Source of the DNA: Cryptomeria japonica
Lineage: Eukaryota > Streptophyta > Pinopsida > Cupressales > Cupressaceae
Reading direction: 5' to 3'
Assembly: GCF_030272615.1 (NCBI RefSeq)
Contig: NC_081405.1
Span: 22,302,047 to 22,366,046 of the forward strand
Length of the DNA stretch: 64,000 nucleotides
The notes under the pieces are model-generated. The model saw only the letters and a program-made list of their open reading frames with translations. It was not told the DNA's origin and did no database searches. Below, in pieces: positions 45,190 to 57,000 of the stretch; within the stretch, counting starts at the first letter, position 1, and every line of letters begins with the position of its first letter. The translations under genes and the position numbers were made by a program.

Positions 45190-47110
45190 ATGGCACACTT
45201 AGCAACTCAAGAAGGTTTTTCTTAAAATAAGGCACTTCTTTTTGATGGATCTAATTATGCCTTTTGGAGTGTGAGGATGTAAGCTTATTTGAAGGCCCTA
45301 GGATTTGATGTTTGGCAATCAATTGTGGATGATTGTGAAAAATGTGAAACTCATCCAAGAGATTTGGCCATAAAAAACACTTGTGAAAATAATGGCAAGG
45401 CTATGAATGCTATTTTATGTGGTTTACCTAACTCTGAGTCTATAAAGATCATGTTTTGCAACACATTGAAGGAAATATTCTTTAAGTTACACAACAACTA
45501 TGAATGATATGAGAAGGTCAAGCACAAAAGCTTCAAAAATGTTGAAGTCAATTTGAGTGTTTAAAAATAAAGGAAGAGGAGAATAATGTTACTTTCTTGC
45601 TTCAAGTTGATGAAGTTGTCAACTCTATTAGAGGACTTGGTGAAGAAATGAAGGAGACCATGAATAAGTAAAAGGTGCTTAAATACCTCCCCTCAAGATT
45701 TGATGCAAAGGTATCTTCTATTGAGGAAGCTAAATATTTGGATATATTAACTATGGATGAGTTGCATAGAATTTTCACTACTTATGAGATGAAGATTGAT
45801 TTTGAAAAATTCTCAAAGAAAGAGGCTACATTACAAGTGTTAAGTAAGAAAAAGATTTAGATTCTAATGATGAGTCAAATTTGGAGGCAAACTTTGTTAG
45901 AAAGTTGTAGAGAGGTTCTTAGAAGTATAAAGGTAAGTTGCCCATCAAATATTTTAATTTTGGTGAAGTAGGACATTTTATAGCTGTGTCTATACAAGGA
46001 CTCTAACAATCAAGGTCAAAATAATGGGAAGACGTCTTTTTCTACCTAAATAAATTCAAGAAGAATAAAAAAGGTTTCTTTATAAATGAGGAAAGTTGTT
46101 CATATAATAAAGAGAAAGATCGAGGCACTTTTAGGAATGAAGGTGGAAAGGCTCTACTAATGTCTATGAAGAATTCAATTGGTGATGTTGGAATGAAGTT
46201 CAAAAATTATGATGATGATGATGATGATGAGGTAGATCCTGTGTAATATTTCCTTTGCACTACCAAATAGATCAAGAGGTTGAGGGAGAGGATCACTAAA
46301 GAAGTTAAAGATAAAGACAAATTGGTTTAGAATCTTGAGAAGGTGGTAATTGATATGAATATTCAAGTAGAATAAGAAAAGAGGATTGAAGAAGTTAATA
46401 TAGAAAGACTATTGAAAAGAGACAAGGATTGTGAAAAACTATAGATAGAGATTGTGTCATTGAGAAGACATATATAAAAATAAAATAGTCAACTAAAGTT
46501 CAAGTTTTGAAAAGCAATGAGATCTTGTATTAGATAGTTGAAAGTCGGAGATCACCACATAGAAAAATTAACATTGGTTTTACTGAAGTTTATAAGAGAA
46601 AGTTAGATGAACAACCCATGAAGTCAATTGGTGAGAGTTTGAAAGAAATGAAATCTGGAAGCTTAAAATCTAAGCAAGTTGTGACAAATAAAGATAGAAA
46701 AAATATGGCTGATGGATTCACTCAAGTGCACTAGTAGAAAAAAAGATAAGGAAGACGAGCCTCAACATGACTAGGATATACTACCAGGTTCAATCATTCC
46801 TTTTTTTAATTGTTTTAATTGCAATCATTTTGGCCATAAGGTTGTGGATTGTAAAAAGGGTTTGGTAAGAATAAATAACTTTCTTAGTATAAATGTTTTT
46901 GATATGTTTGATTTTAATATTCTTTGTCATAAGTGAAACAATTTGGGACATATTACAAGAAATTGTAGAAGTAATTTTGTGAGTCCTCCTATACCAAATG
47001 CTAAGGAAAATAACCCAATGAGTCAGAATAATGTTTTGGGAAATTTTGGAAGACAAATTTAGAGGGACAAAGAATAGAGAAGTCCATGGTGGTTCAGATT
47101 GCATGACATA
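45190..47110 (+). pseudogene. SIRE-type copia gag remnant
   Basis: ATG at 45190 opens MAHLATQEGF, then a stop, then LLFDGSNYAFWSVRM, stop, AYLKALGFDVWQSIV: the typical N-terminus of copia Gag. The UBN2-like part (45289-45860) is broken by stops and frameshifts (ILCGLPNSESIKI, KYLPSRFDAKVSSIEEAK). A poly-Asp GAT run lies near 46210-46230. Two zinc knuckles come at the end: CFNCNHFGHKVVDC (about 46812-46853) and CHK, stop, NNLGHITRNC (about 46927-46968), a double-knuckle layout as in SIRE-type elements. It stops at CT-rich repeats; no protease or pol follows. Confidence 0.8.
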
Positions 47111-47205
47111 CTCAAAAGAAGAATCAGATCCCTTTTGGACACTATCTCCCTTTGTCTACAGATCTATCTCTCCCACTATTACTCCCACTTTACATCTATA
47201 TATAC

Positions 47206-47270
<65 letters not shown>

Positions 47271-47718
47271 TCTCCCTCTCTTTGTTGATATGATACTTCC
47301 ATCCCCTTTCTCCCTACCTCTTAGTTACCCCCAACACTCTCTAGTTCTCTCTTCCACCCTAATTACCTTTTCTCTCTCTAATCTCTCTTCCCCTTGAGCC
47401 CTTTGCTGACACTTCCTAGGCTCTCCCTCACTCTCCCATTCCCTCCCTCCCACCTCTCTCTCTCTCTAACTCTCCCTCTCCCAAGTCTCTCTCTTCCCAT
47501 CTCTCCCTCTCTCATTCTTTTCCCCCCTCCCTTGGCCCCCCTCTCTCTCATTTAGGCTCTCTCTCTACCTCTCCCTCTCCCAAGCCTCTCTCTTCCCTTG
47601 AATCCCCTCTCTCCCTCTCTCATTTTTTTCCTCCCTCCCTTAGCCCCTCTCTCTCTCTCTCTACCTTATTTTTCTTTTATTCCCCCCCTCTCTCATTTAG
47701 GATCTCTCTTTGTCTCAT
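47206..47718. repeat. CT microsatellite and CT-rich tract
   Basis: A pure (CT)n run spans about 47210-47265, followed by 450 bp of CTCTCC/TCTCTC-rich sequence. It separates the gag remnant from the inverted family B LTR. Ser/Leu repeat frames across it are artefacts. Confidence 0.95.
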
Positions 47719-47829
47719 GTGATTAAAATGAATGACATACCTACATTTCAAGACTATGAGAAACACAAAACTATTCTCATGTATTTGCACCTTTTTATAG
47801 CAACTGTAATGGTGGAAAATATTAGGGTT

Positions 47830-48987
47830 TCCACCCCAAAAGGATGAAAATTGCTAATTTTGTGACATAGGGACCATTAAATTCAAAAGAGAGATAAGAT
47901 CCAATAGATTTAGTCGCAAACCAATAAGGATAAGGATTGAATATTGATTGGATGAAAGGGTTGGATTTGTTTGCCTTCTTTTTTGAGTTGAATTGCTAAA
48001 GTTAGGGTAAAGTGCTGAAAATGAAGATAGAAACACAAAAATAGTGAACTATAGATGTGGGGCTAAGACACAAACTTGGATCTGAGAATTATAAGTAGAC
48101 TCAAATCTGAACCTCGAAAAAGCTCCAAAAATATTGGAACTGGAGTGAAATTCGCCTTTGTCCTCCTGACTTTTTGTACACCAGAGGGGGTTGATTTCTT
48201 TCTACAAATAATGTCGACTCTAAAGATCCTATCTTCGTGCCTGTTTTCTACACATAGAAATAAAGGGAAATAGGTTGGGAATAGGGGCTTGCCTAAGTCA
48301 AACCTCAATTTTGGAATTAACCATGAAATAGAGATAAAAGGTAATTGAATTGTTGTAAATGAAGATTCTCCTTTTGAGGGAGATGTTGAATAATGACTGA
48401 AAACCAAATGATATACCTCTTTGTGAAGTTTTGTTTGTCTCCACGCGGTATTAGTGTTTCATGAAGTCTTTTGACAAAATAGGATGTGAATCTCCACTTA
48501 AATGCTTGAATCTTGATTTTGTTGCTGCTCCAAGGCTTGAAGGAAGACTAATTACTTTCTCAATTGCTTGAATGATTGAATTCCTAATCTCACATGTGTG
48601 TAATGTATTCTTGTATCCCAAAATGAAAGGAGAAAATCTCCTTTATACATGTCCACCTAAAAACTTGTTAATTTTCCAACGTGAGCTTACATGAAGCTGG
48701 GTTTCCTACTCAAATTTTAAATGAAAAAGAGGGTTTTAAAAGGGGCCCAATTAGGGAGGACCAAAGTGTCGCACCCTAGTCCTAATTAGGACCGATGCAT
48801 GGTGCTCTATTCTTACCCAAATTTAGGGCTAGGATAAGGTTCCTAGCTGATGCAAAAATAAAAAATGCAATAATTCTTGAGTGATATGTGCAGAATCAAG
48901 TCCCAGTAAGGCCTAGGGGCGCACAAACTAAGGTAGGGACCCAAATGCGGTCAAAATTGTATAGGGGTGCAATTTTAGGATGCTACA
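47830..48987 (-). repeat. Family B LTR, inverted and diverged
   Basis: The minus strand begins TGTAGCATCCTAAAATTGC at 48987. Shared landmarks with 11795-13083 include TGTGTAGAAAACAGG (against TGTGTAGGAAATAGG), the GATC/GTGCAAAAA region and GGTGGAAACCCTA near 47830, after which homology fades. Identity is clearly lower than between the two plus-strand copies. Between 47719 and 47829 I see only weak similarity. Confidence 0.7.
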
Positions 48988-49440
48988 TTTAACTCCCACT
49001 TTAGCAGGAGTATGAAGTCAATCATAGTCTTGGTAAAGTACAAGGGTTCACATTGAAAAACTTTCACCAAGTCACCAAGAAGGTAAGATACACCAAGCTC
49101 CAAGTGGACTTTAGGATCTCACAACTTTGATGACAAGATAAAAGAGAGAATCATGACTACAAACTAGTAAGGTTCTCTTACTAGGAGTCATGAAAAGAAA
49201 ATTACCAAAATTACAAAGCAAAAGACTAAATTCGCTAAGTAACTTAAATATCAAGATATACAAAAGAGAGAGATCATTGGGTGGAGTGTATGCCCCCACG
49301 TTAAAGAGATTGCATACACCTCATCAGAATCAATTACTTTAAGGTAGGATACACCCAAAAAGATAAGCACGTTATCACAATGATATTCCCCCAAGAAAGG
49401 ATAAATCAAAGGATAATGATCACAAGACAAAAACATGGGG
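48988..49440 (-). other. Family B-like polypurine tract and 3' internal region (minus)
   Basis: The minus strand reads CTCCTGCTAAAGTGGGAGTTAAA just before the LTR at 48987. The remaining sequence to about 49440 is non-coding and probably the internal 3' end of the element, of which nothing further is recognised. Confidence 0.55.
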
Positions 49441-51810
49441 TAGTTTCGTTTAACTCTGGAGTTAGTATGCCTTATATATATATAATTAAAAAAACATCTA
49501 ATTGTATATTTTTGTAATTGTTATTGTTAATATTCCCAAAAAGGACATGCCAAGTTTATTTTAGTGATGTGTGTGAGTTGGCAAATGACATGTCCATAGG
49601 AGGGAAAGTGTGTAACCCAATGCATTTTCAAATATGATGTTGTGGTCCCAAAGGATAACTTGGTTCGATAGCCATTAGTTTGGTCAAATCAAGTTTGACC
49701 CGTAGACAAACTTAGGGTGGGTTTTTGGGGGGTCAAATTAACTCCTAGGGTTGGGTTTAGGTCACTTTTGAGGGCCCATATGATATACCTATGGGCAAGG
49801 GTCATTTTTAGTCATGTGGCCACTCACATGTGACTATCAAGTCACCTCAAAAGTGGGTTTTCCAAGATGGAAGAAATTGAACTTTTAGAAGATTGACTCT
49901 TGGGTAGACAACCTTCCTTTTTGGTGTTTAGGTGCACTTCCCCATCTTGCAACCACCTTTTTTAGTTTTCATTTGTAGAAACCATGTAAGAGGTTGGGAA
50001 GACCAACCTATGGGAACTCACATCCTTTCCAAGGAAGTTGGAAAGTGTGAGGAGAGCCTACATAGGGGAGATTTTCAAACTTGGGACTTGGGATCACCCA
50101 CTCTCCAATCTTGGAGACTAAGTTGGAGTAGGAATTTTAGTTTGGAAGATAGGAAAAATTGGCTAAGGAGACTTGTAGCTATTGCATTTGGGGCTTGGTA
50201 GGGAAAAAAATTGGAAGCTCTTCTTGAACATACATTCCATTACAGGAGTTGAAGTTTGGTGCATTGCCATGTATAGATTTTAATTGCATAATCATGTTTA
50301 TTTTTGTGTAAAAATATGAATGTAAAAATATGTGTTTAAGTGTGTTTTCAGAATCTCTACTTCTATGATTTTGGTTGAAGTTGTTGGTTGATTCTTATTT
50401 GGCTTTAATTTGACTATTGTGTATGGGATTCAAGACTAAACTCACCCTTGGGAGGGTAGAGTAGTCTTGGGGTGAAGGGTTGTGACAGTCTTAGGGTGTA
50501 GAGTCTCTCTTCTGGGAAGAGAGGGATAAACAAGGATTATGGGGTCCTTACTACTGTCACTTTTTGTATAAATAATTGGGGGTCATAAGGGGAGTTTTTG
50601 GCTTGAAATCCTTGGGGATCATAAGGAAATGATTGGTCATGTGAGAGAACAAGTAGAAGGATATTTTTAATCTTGTGAAGGCATTTGTATGTTAATGATT
50701 TTTTTTTAAGAAGATCTCCCCTTAGATTTGGTCCACCTGCACCCCATTGTTGAGTCACATGGTGACTATGTGCAAGCCTTGGGTTGGGAGTTTATTGTTG
50801 AAATGTTTCTCCTTGTAAAATATGGAGATTGTATGTTGAATATTGAGATTTGTGTGTATCCCATTTGGTTTCTTGGTTCTCCTAGCTTGGGGGTGGCCTC
50901 TTGTAGGCCTAGGTTGGGAGGTGAGCCTCCATGGTCACATCCAAAGTTTTATTTGCAGGTTTACAACTTGTTAGAGGATGGAGAAAAGATACTTTTCTAA
51001 AGTGGTGTTTAAGTGTGTTGCAAGTGCACTCCATTGTTCATTTACAGATTTTAGACCTTCCTGTTGTATTTAGTCATTTCAAAAAGGGATGTAAAGAAGG
51101 AAAGATCCATGTATTTCCTTGTAATCAATGTGTTCAAAGAAAAGAAAGAAAAGTAATTATTTTCCTTAGTTAGTTTATTCAATGTCTTGTTAAAAAAATA
51201 GTTAAGGGTGTATTTCTATTTTAGTTGTAATTCTATATTGAAGGAAGAAGATAAAATATTCAAAGATTTCTTTTATCAAAAGAAAGAGAGGCATTCAAGT
51301 GCCATTTTCTATTTTCTCTTGTGAAGATCTGTTGTGGTTGTTGGAATTATTTATTAATCTGAAATTAGTTGTAGATTGAATCTTGCAAAGAGAAAAGGAA
51401 AAGGAAAAGGGTTTAGATTCATTATATTTCTATAAATTTAAGATTATAGTTTTCTGATATTAGTTTCAGCTTTAGAAAAATTAATAACAGCTCTACTACT
51501 ACATACTTGTTTCTAACTTGTATGGGAAAGAAAAGAAGCATTTGTATAACTTTATAATTTATTTGAAGGTCTAGTGATTTTTAGATCTGCATGAAAGTTA
51601 TTAGCTTATTTCAACACTATAAAGTTAAAGAAAGATAGATTTTCACATTTATGCTATATCAGTTTTTGAAAAAAAAAAAGAAAAAGAATATTTATACTTA
51701 AATACATTAGTAGTCATCACATTTTACTTGATGTCTTTGTTTAAGAAAGAAAACATAGAAAATATCTTCATTTAAATAATCATTTATTGTGTAGATAATT
51801 ACATAAATTT
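49441..51810. other. Unassigned region
   Basis: No domain, LTR border or conserved frame recognised. A/T-rich, low-complexity sequence with short frames only (the longest is under 100 codons). It may be old, decayed transposon DNA. Confidence 0.4.
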
Positions 51811-51838
51811 GTATATATATATATATATATATATATCT
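51811..51838. repeat. (TA)n microsatellite
   Basis: An uninterrupted TA run of about 26 bases at 51812-51836. A shorter one lies near 51941-51953. Confidence 0.95.
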
Positions 51839-52032
51839 TCAGATAAATAAAAGAACATCATTTAAATCTGCTTATGGAAATCTAAACCATGCTAATATTT
51901 GAGATCCTAATGAACTTCTTATTTAAAAAACAATGTGTTTATATATATATATATGGTTGATAAACTAATACTGCTGTAATTTAAATCATTCAGGAAAAAA
52001 CACTATGCTTACACAGTAAATGTATCTTGTAA

Positions 52033-52033
52033 C

Positions 52034-52069
<36 letters not shown>

Positions 52070-52259
52070 ACATATATATACATACATACATATGCATGTA
52101 TATATATGTATGTATGTATGTATATATATACATACATATATATATATAGATATATATACATATACATATATATATATAGATATATATACATATACATATA
52201 CATACATAAATGTATACATATATACATGCATACATACACACACATATAATATGTTGTTG

Positions 52260-52294
<35 letters not shown>
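52033..52294. repeat. Compound TA / TG / TACA microsatellite
   Basis: Starts with TATATA, then (TG)n at 52045-52069, then TACATA and TATG repeats including a duplicated 40-bp unit with GATATATATACATATACA (52149-52196). It ends with a pure TA run (52259-52292), 29 bases before LTR A-2. Open frames across it are artefacts of the repeat. Confidence 0.95.
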
Positions 52295-52299
<5 letters not shown>

Positions 52300-52322
52300 A
52301 TAAAATAAAATAACAATATTAT

Positions 52323-53129
52323 TGTAGACACCTAAAATTGTCCAGTCTAATTAAATAAATATTTTATTTATTTAATTATCTAAGCCTAATTCTTCTATTA
52401 ATTAAATAAATCTTTATTTATTTAATTAATTCATTTATCCTCTTCTAGCTTTATTTCTCATTTAAATAAATACATTTATTTATTTAAATTATCCTTTTCC
52501 TAAATTAAATAAATATTTTATTTATTTAATTATCCCATTTCTTCTATTAATTAAATAAATTTTTTATTTAATTAATTCATTATCTTTTTCTACACATGAC
52601 ACATGTCATTCATCTCTTAATTCCTACACTACCTACTCCTTTCACTATTTTACTATTTCTTCTACCTACCCTCTAATCCTAGCCGACCTCCTTTTTACAC
52701 CTCTCAATCTTATCCCTCCATTTCATATTGTGTCTTCTATTTAAGGAGATGCTTTCTTCATTATCAAACCCTAATCAAGCATTCTAATGACTTAAAACCC
52801 TAATGATCATAATGAGCTAACAACTTGATCAATTGGCTACACTACGATCCTACTTGCAACCACATTCCGTTCTTTGTTGAGCTCTTGTACACATAAAAAT
52901 CTGAGAGCAAATATATCAAGCAAGATCAATGGAGATAGGAAGAGTGGAGATCCAAACCCTATTGGACATGTGATGGTATAATCTTTGTGATTTTATTTGA
53001 TTTGCATTGTCTTAGGTAATCTTCATATGTTATGGTGGATCTTTGTTGATTGTTAGGCTAGGGTTGGGTGGTTGAATTCATTTAGCCTTTCAATATTGTT
53101 ATTATTGTTATCCATTTTCACCATACACA
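52323..53129 (+). repeat. 5' LTR of A-2 (family A, complete)
   Basis: 807 bp from TGTAGACACC to CCATACACA. It has the AT-palindrome U3 (52345-52580) and, at the TATA position, CTATTTAAGG. The left flank is ATTAT (52318-52322); the right flank is outside the window, so no target duplication can be tested. Confidence 0.93.
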
Positions 53130-53132
53130 TTC

Positions 53133-53150
53133 TGGCACGCCCAGTGGGAC
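53133..53150 (+). other. Primer binding site of A-2
   Basis: TGGCACGCCCAGTGGGAC, three bases after the LTR end, as in A-1 with two differences. Confidence 0.75.
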
Positions 53151-53235
53151 TCTTGTCCCTTTGCATTTAACCTTTTTGTTGCAGATTGTGCGTTTTTGAA
53201 GTTGCAGATCGGACATTTTTCGATGACATTTTAGG

Positions 53236-53497
53236 TTTTTCCACGTCTGAGAACTTTCGGATCGCGTCTCTGATTTTCAAGAGTGTCTGCGGATACTGGA
53301 GTCGCCTCTGTGTTTTTGACAAGTTTTATTTTGCAGGTCTCAGACAGGAACGTCTGTGTTTTATAAGCGTGTCTGTGTTGTTTCTGATCGCGTCTGTGTC
53401 CGAGAAGGGCGTCTATGATTTTTGACCGCGTCTGTGAGTCACAGAACCGCGTCTGTGTCATATAAACGCATCTGTGTCATGAGTAACAGCATCTGTG
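53236..53497 (+). repeat. A-2 leader motif cluster 1
   Basis: About twelve spaced copies of the CGCGTCTGTGT-type motif, for example ATCGCGTCTGTGTC (about 53388) and ACCGCGTCTGTGTC (about 53446). Several copies differ from their A-1 counterparts by C/T changes (CGCG against CATG or CACG). Confidence 0.8.
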
Positions 53498-54689
53498 TTT
53501 TGAATGTTTCAGAATTTTCAAATTTTCATTGATTCGGTTTTCGGATTTCGTACTTAGGGTTTTAGATCTGGTTTATTTTTGGACTAACCCTTTCAGATCT
53601 AGCTAACTAAGTTTGTGCAGCTTGTTTTGGAAGCAAAAACATTTTGGTTGAAGGCCCCTCTTTCACAAAGTCTTTTGGATTTCTAAAATTTACCTAACTT
53701 GTGTGCTTGCAGGAAGGGGTGATCATTTGAAACAACCCAAACTACTAACAAATTTTGTTGCAGGTCCTTGGCTAGGGTTTTGAAATTTTGTTATGTGCCT
53801 TGTTTTTATAGACTAGAAAACACTTCCATTGGTGCACTAAAATTGAATCATTGTCTTTTGTGTCTTGAGCAATAGGCTCTTTTTGTTTAATCTTTAGAGG
53901 GCCTGTCTTCCCGTGTGGTCATTAGGACTACTAGTGAGAAGAGAACGACCCAAGTGGTAGCGAGGAAAACCCACCTCATCCAAACCACTATAATCAAATG
54001 TATTCATGGTGAAAACTATGAATAACGTGTGCTGATTAGTTCATACCGACACTATGTCTCCCCATAAACCCATTTGATCAAATTTATTTGATCATTTGTA
54101 GGGTGTAACCCCTACCGGCTGGGAGCCTTCTGTATTTATAGAGCTGAAAGTGCCGCATGTATGGCCACACGAGCAGATGCCCTTACTAGCACCTTTTTGT
54201 TTTAGAAGCCCAAATCCTTCTAGTTGTTGGGGCAGGAGGTCGGACCTCTGGTAGCGGCCCACACACATACGGTTCTTAGTAGAGATACAAAGTTTGCCAT
54301 GGGGAGTTTTCATGGGGACTGATGCTTGGCTGACCCAAGAAGTGAGTGCCGAGGGTGGAGCCACTGAGGTCAAGCATCTAAGTATCTGCTCTGAATAGCA
54401 TAGCCTTGGGGGTAAAACCCTATGTGGGATCAACAACTATTGTCTTGGCCAGCCATAAGAATTGTGCTTGTCTTATGTTAAACATTCAAAACATTCAAGA
54501 CCAAACAACAAAACATTGTGTCTTTTGTGTCTTCAAGTGTATGCAAAACATTTTACATCAAACAACACACTTTTGGAGTCTAAACACTTGCAAACATTGT
54601 GTCCTCTTGTCACGAAAAACAGTCACACAGTCGGATTTGGTCACAACAAAACAACTTCACAGATTGGAAAAATTGCATGAATTTTACAG

Positions 54690-54828
54690 AAACGTGTCTG
54701 TGTCTATTTTAACTGCGTCTGAGTCATCTAAGCGCGTCTATGAAGGGCATAATAGTGTCTGTGTCGAACAGAGACATGTTTGTGTCTGAGAATCGCGTCT
54801 GTGAAGTATACAGAAGCGTCTGTGCCCA
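54690..54828 (+). repeat. A-2 leader motif cluster 2
   Basis: Seven spaced copies, among them AACGTGTCTGTGTC, AGCGCGTCTATG and ATCGCGTCTGTG. It corresponds to A-1 cluster 2 (15163-15352), which is longer. Confidence 0.8.
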
Positions 54829-55309
54829 AAATTGAAAAATTTCATAGTCCAGCAAACAAGAGAAATCAGTTTCAGAATACTTGAGCTTCCTAGGTTGTTT
54901 CTTCAGGTTTCATCCAGCATTCAACCTGTCTCTGGGTCTCATACAGTCCATCATTGCTTCACATCTCATTTTACATTCATACTTGTCTAAACTTGGGTCA
55001 AAAGGTCACTTGCTTGTCCTCATCATACTTTGTCAACATACTACATACAACTGCATTTTGCCCCTCATCAAGGTTTCTTACCTTTGGGTCTCATTTGGTC
55101 TTACTTAGAGTCAAGGTCAGCTTACCTCATCAAGAGAAACAATCATCTCTTTGGAAGTCACACCTACTCTACTACTTACATACTTGGTCTTACACTTTGG
55201 ACATTTGCAAGTACACCTCAGATTCATTTACACTCCATACAACTCTTGGTCTTCCATACTCTTTCCATTTTTCATCTAGTCTCTCACATCTTGGTCAAAC
55301 ACCTAGTTC

Positions 55310-57000
55310 ATGGTTGAAACCCGTCTTCAAAAATCTAGGAGAAAAGCTAAAGAAGCTCAAGAGTCCGCCAACATGAGTTCTTATGAGTATGACAACGATT
55401 TATGTTTCAATCCTGAGCACACTACACTGCCTGACATGGATGTTTATAGACACATTCCAAATGTGGAAAACGCAGACACTACAAACAACAAGGCTACACA
55501 CAATGACAATGTGGACAACTTTTCAATACAATCAGCAGATGTAGAAGAATCCATAATGAATCCCCATTTCAATAGATTGGTTGAAGAGATAATGAAGAGG
55601 GATAGACAATACTTCTTACACATGATGGCACAAAGTGGAGCTAAAATACCTCATGACTTTGACATGTCTCAACTTATGGAAAACCGACCCTCACAACAAA
55701 CTCACTCCAACATGGATCAAAGGAGACCCAATAGTGGAGGAAATAGAGGACCGCATATGGTACCTGAATTACCATCAGCTTTGCTTCAAAAACCAGAAAT
55801 CCCACATACACACGGTCAAACATATGATACTTACCTTCGAAGACCATTATGGAAGTCTTATGCAGATAGATATGCTCAATCACATGCTCAAGCTATGGAT
55901 CAATCAAAACAAGTGGACATTCAAAGGCATGCTCAAAATTTGGACACAAGGAAACCTCATGTCAAATTTGGGGGCAACACAATAGAACATGACGTGCCTA
56001 TAGAATATGGTATATATGCACAAAATAGATATGGGGTTCCTCAACATGAAGCTATACCAAGTGCTCCCTATATGCCGCATCAATATAAACCTCCTCCATA
56101 TGAACATGTCTATGATCAATATCATCCATACATGCAACAAGCTCCTCCTCAAATTGGTGTCTCAAACATGGGGTATGCTACAAGAAATCAATCGCCACCT
56201 AAGAATAATTTGGAGCAACAAATCAGAGATTTACAAAAGAAAATGGAGGACATGAGTACACCAAAACCAACATACACTATGAGAGACATATGTCCTTATC
56301 CATTTGATAAGAGCATTCCAATGCCTCCATTCCCTGCACACTTTGTGATGCCAAAATTTGACAAGTATAGAGGAAAAGGAGACCCCAAGGCACACATATG
56401 ACAATTTTTCACAGCTTGCATAGAGGTAGCGGCAGAAGAAACATATTTGATGAGGTTGTTCCTGCAAAGCTTAGGCGATCAAGCTATGGAATGGTTCTCT
56501 CAATTACCTCCTGGTATTAAGTCATGGGGTGACTTAGCAGAGGCATTTATTCAGCATTTCTCCTACAATATTGAGACAGATATCTCAGTCACTAATTTGT
56601 GCAATACTAAGCAAAAGGAGGGAGAATCTTTTGCGTCATTTTTACAAAGATGGAGAAATCTAGCCAGCAGATGCTCTTGTGAAATTCCCCAAAAACAAAT
56701 GTAGAAATGTTCACTCAAAACGTTAACAAGGATATTGGCTATGATCTAAGGAAAGCTTGTTTGTCCACCTTCAAGGATGTTATTGAAAAGGGTTTAGCAA
56801 CAGAAAAAGTCTTAATTGAGCAAGGAGTCATTAAGATATTCAAGGAAAACAAAGATGACTTTAAAGGAAAAGACAAGCCAAGATTTTGGAATAAAAACAA
56901 GAACACAGTCAATGATGGTGTTGTTGATGCCAATACAGTGAGACCCAAATTCATCTTTTCGGGATCAAGTTCTACAAACAATCAAGTGAATACTCAAACA
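55310..57000 (+). pseudogene. gag of gypsy element A-2
   Basis: ATG at 55310 (MVETRLQKSRRKAKEAQES), chosen because homology to A-1 begins there and the leader has no conserved frame. TGA at 56399-56401 stands where A-1 has AGA. A one-base deletion near 56702 (CAAATGTAG against CAAATGGTAG in A-1) shifts the frame, after which it reads through to pol without a gag stop. Capsid motifs are as in A-1 (QSLGDQAMEWFSQLPPG, SFASFLQRWRNLASRC). Confidence 0.9.

Noticed and set aside
46205-46235. GAT trinucleotide run as a separate microsatellite feature
   Set aside because: Only about seven units, inside the gag remnant where acidic runs are common.
47031-47397. Open frames across the CT tract with Ser/Leu repeats
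   Set aside because: They exist in three overlapping frames because of the (CT)n repeat; no start context or conserved protein.
49932-51173. Short frames in the unassigned region as host gene exons
   Set aside because: No domain, no splice-site series and no codon pattern; below what could be supported.
51986-52295. Tyr/Ile/His/Cys-rich frames on both strands of the TA/TG microsatellite
   Set aside because: Repeat-driven frames in all registers; no protein domain.
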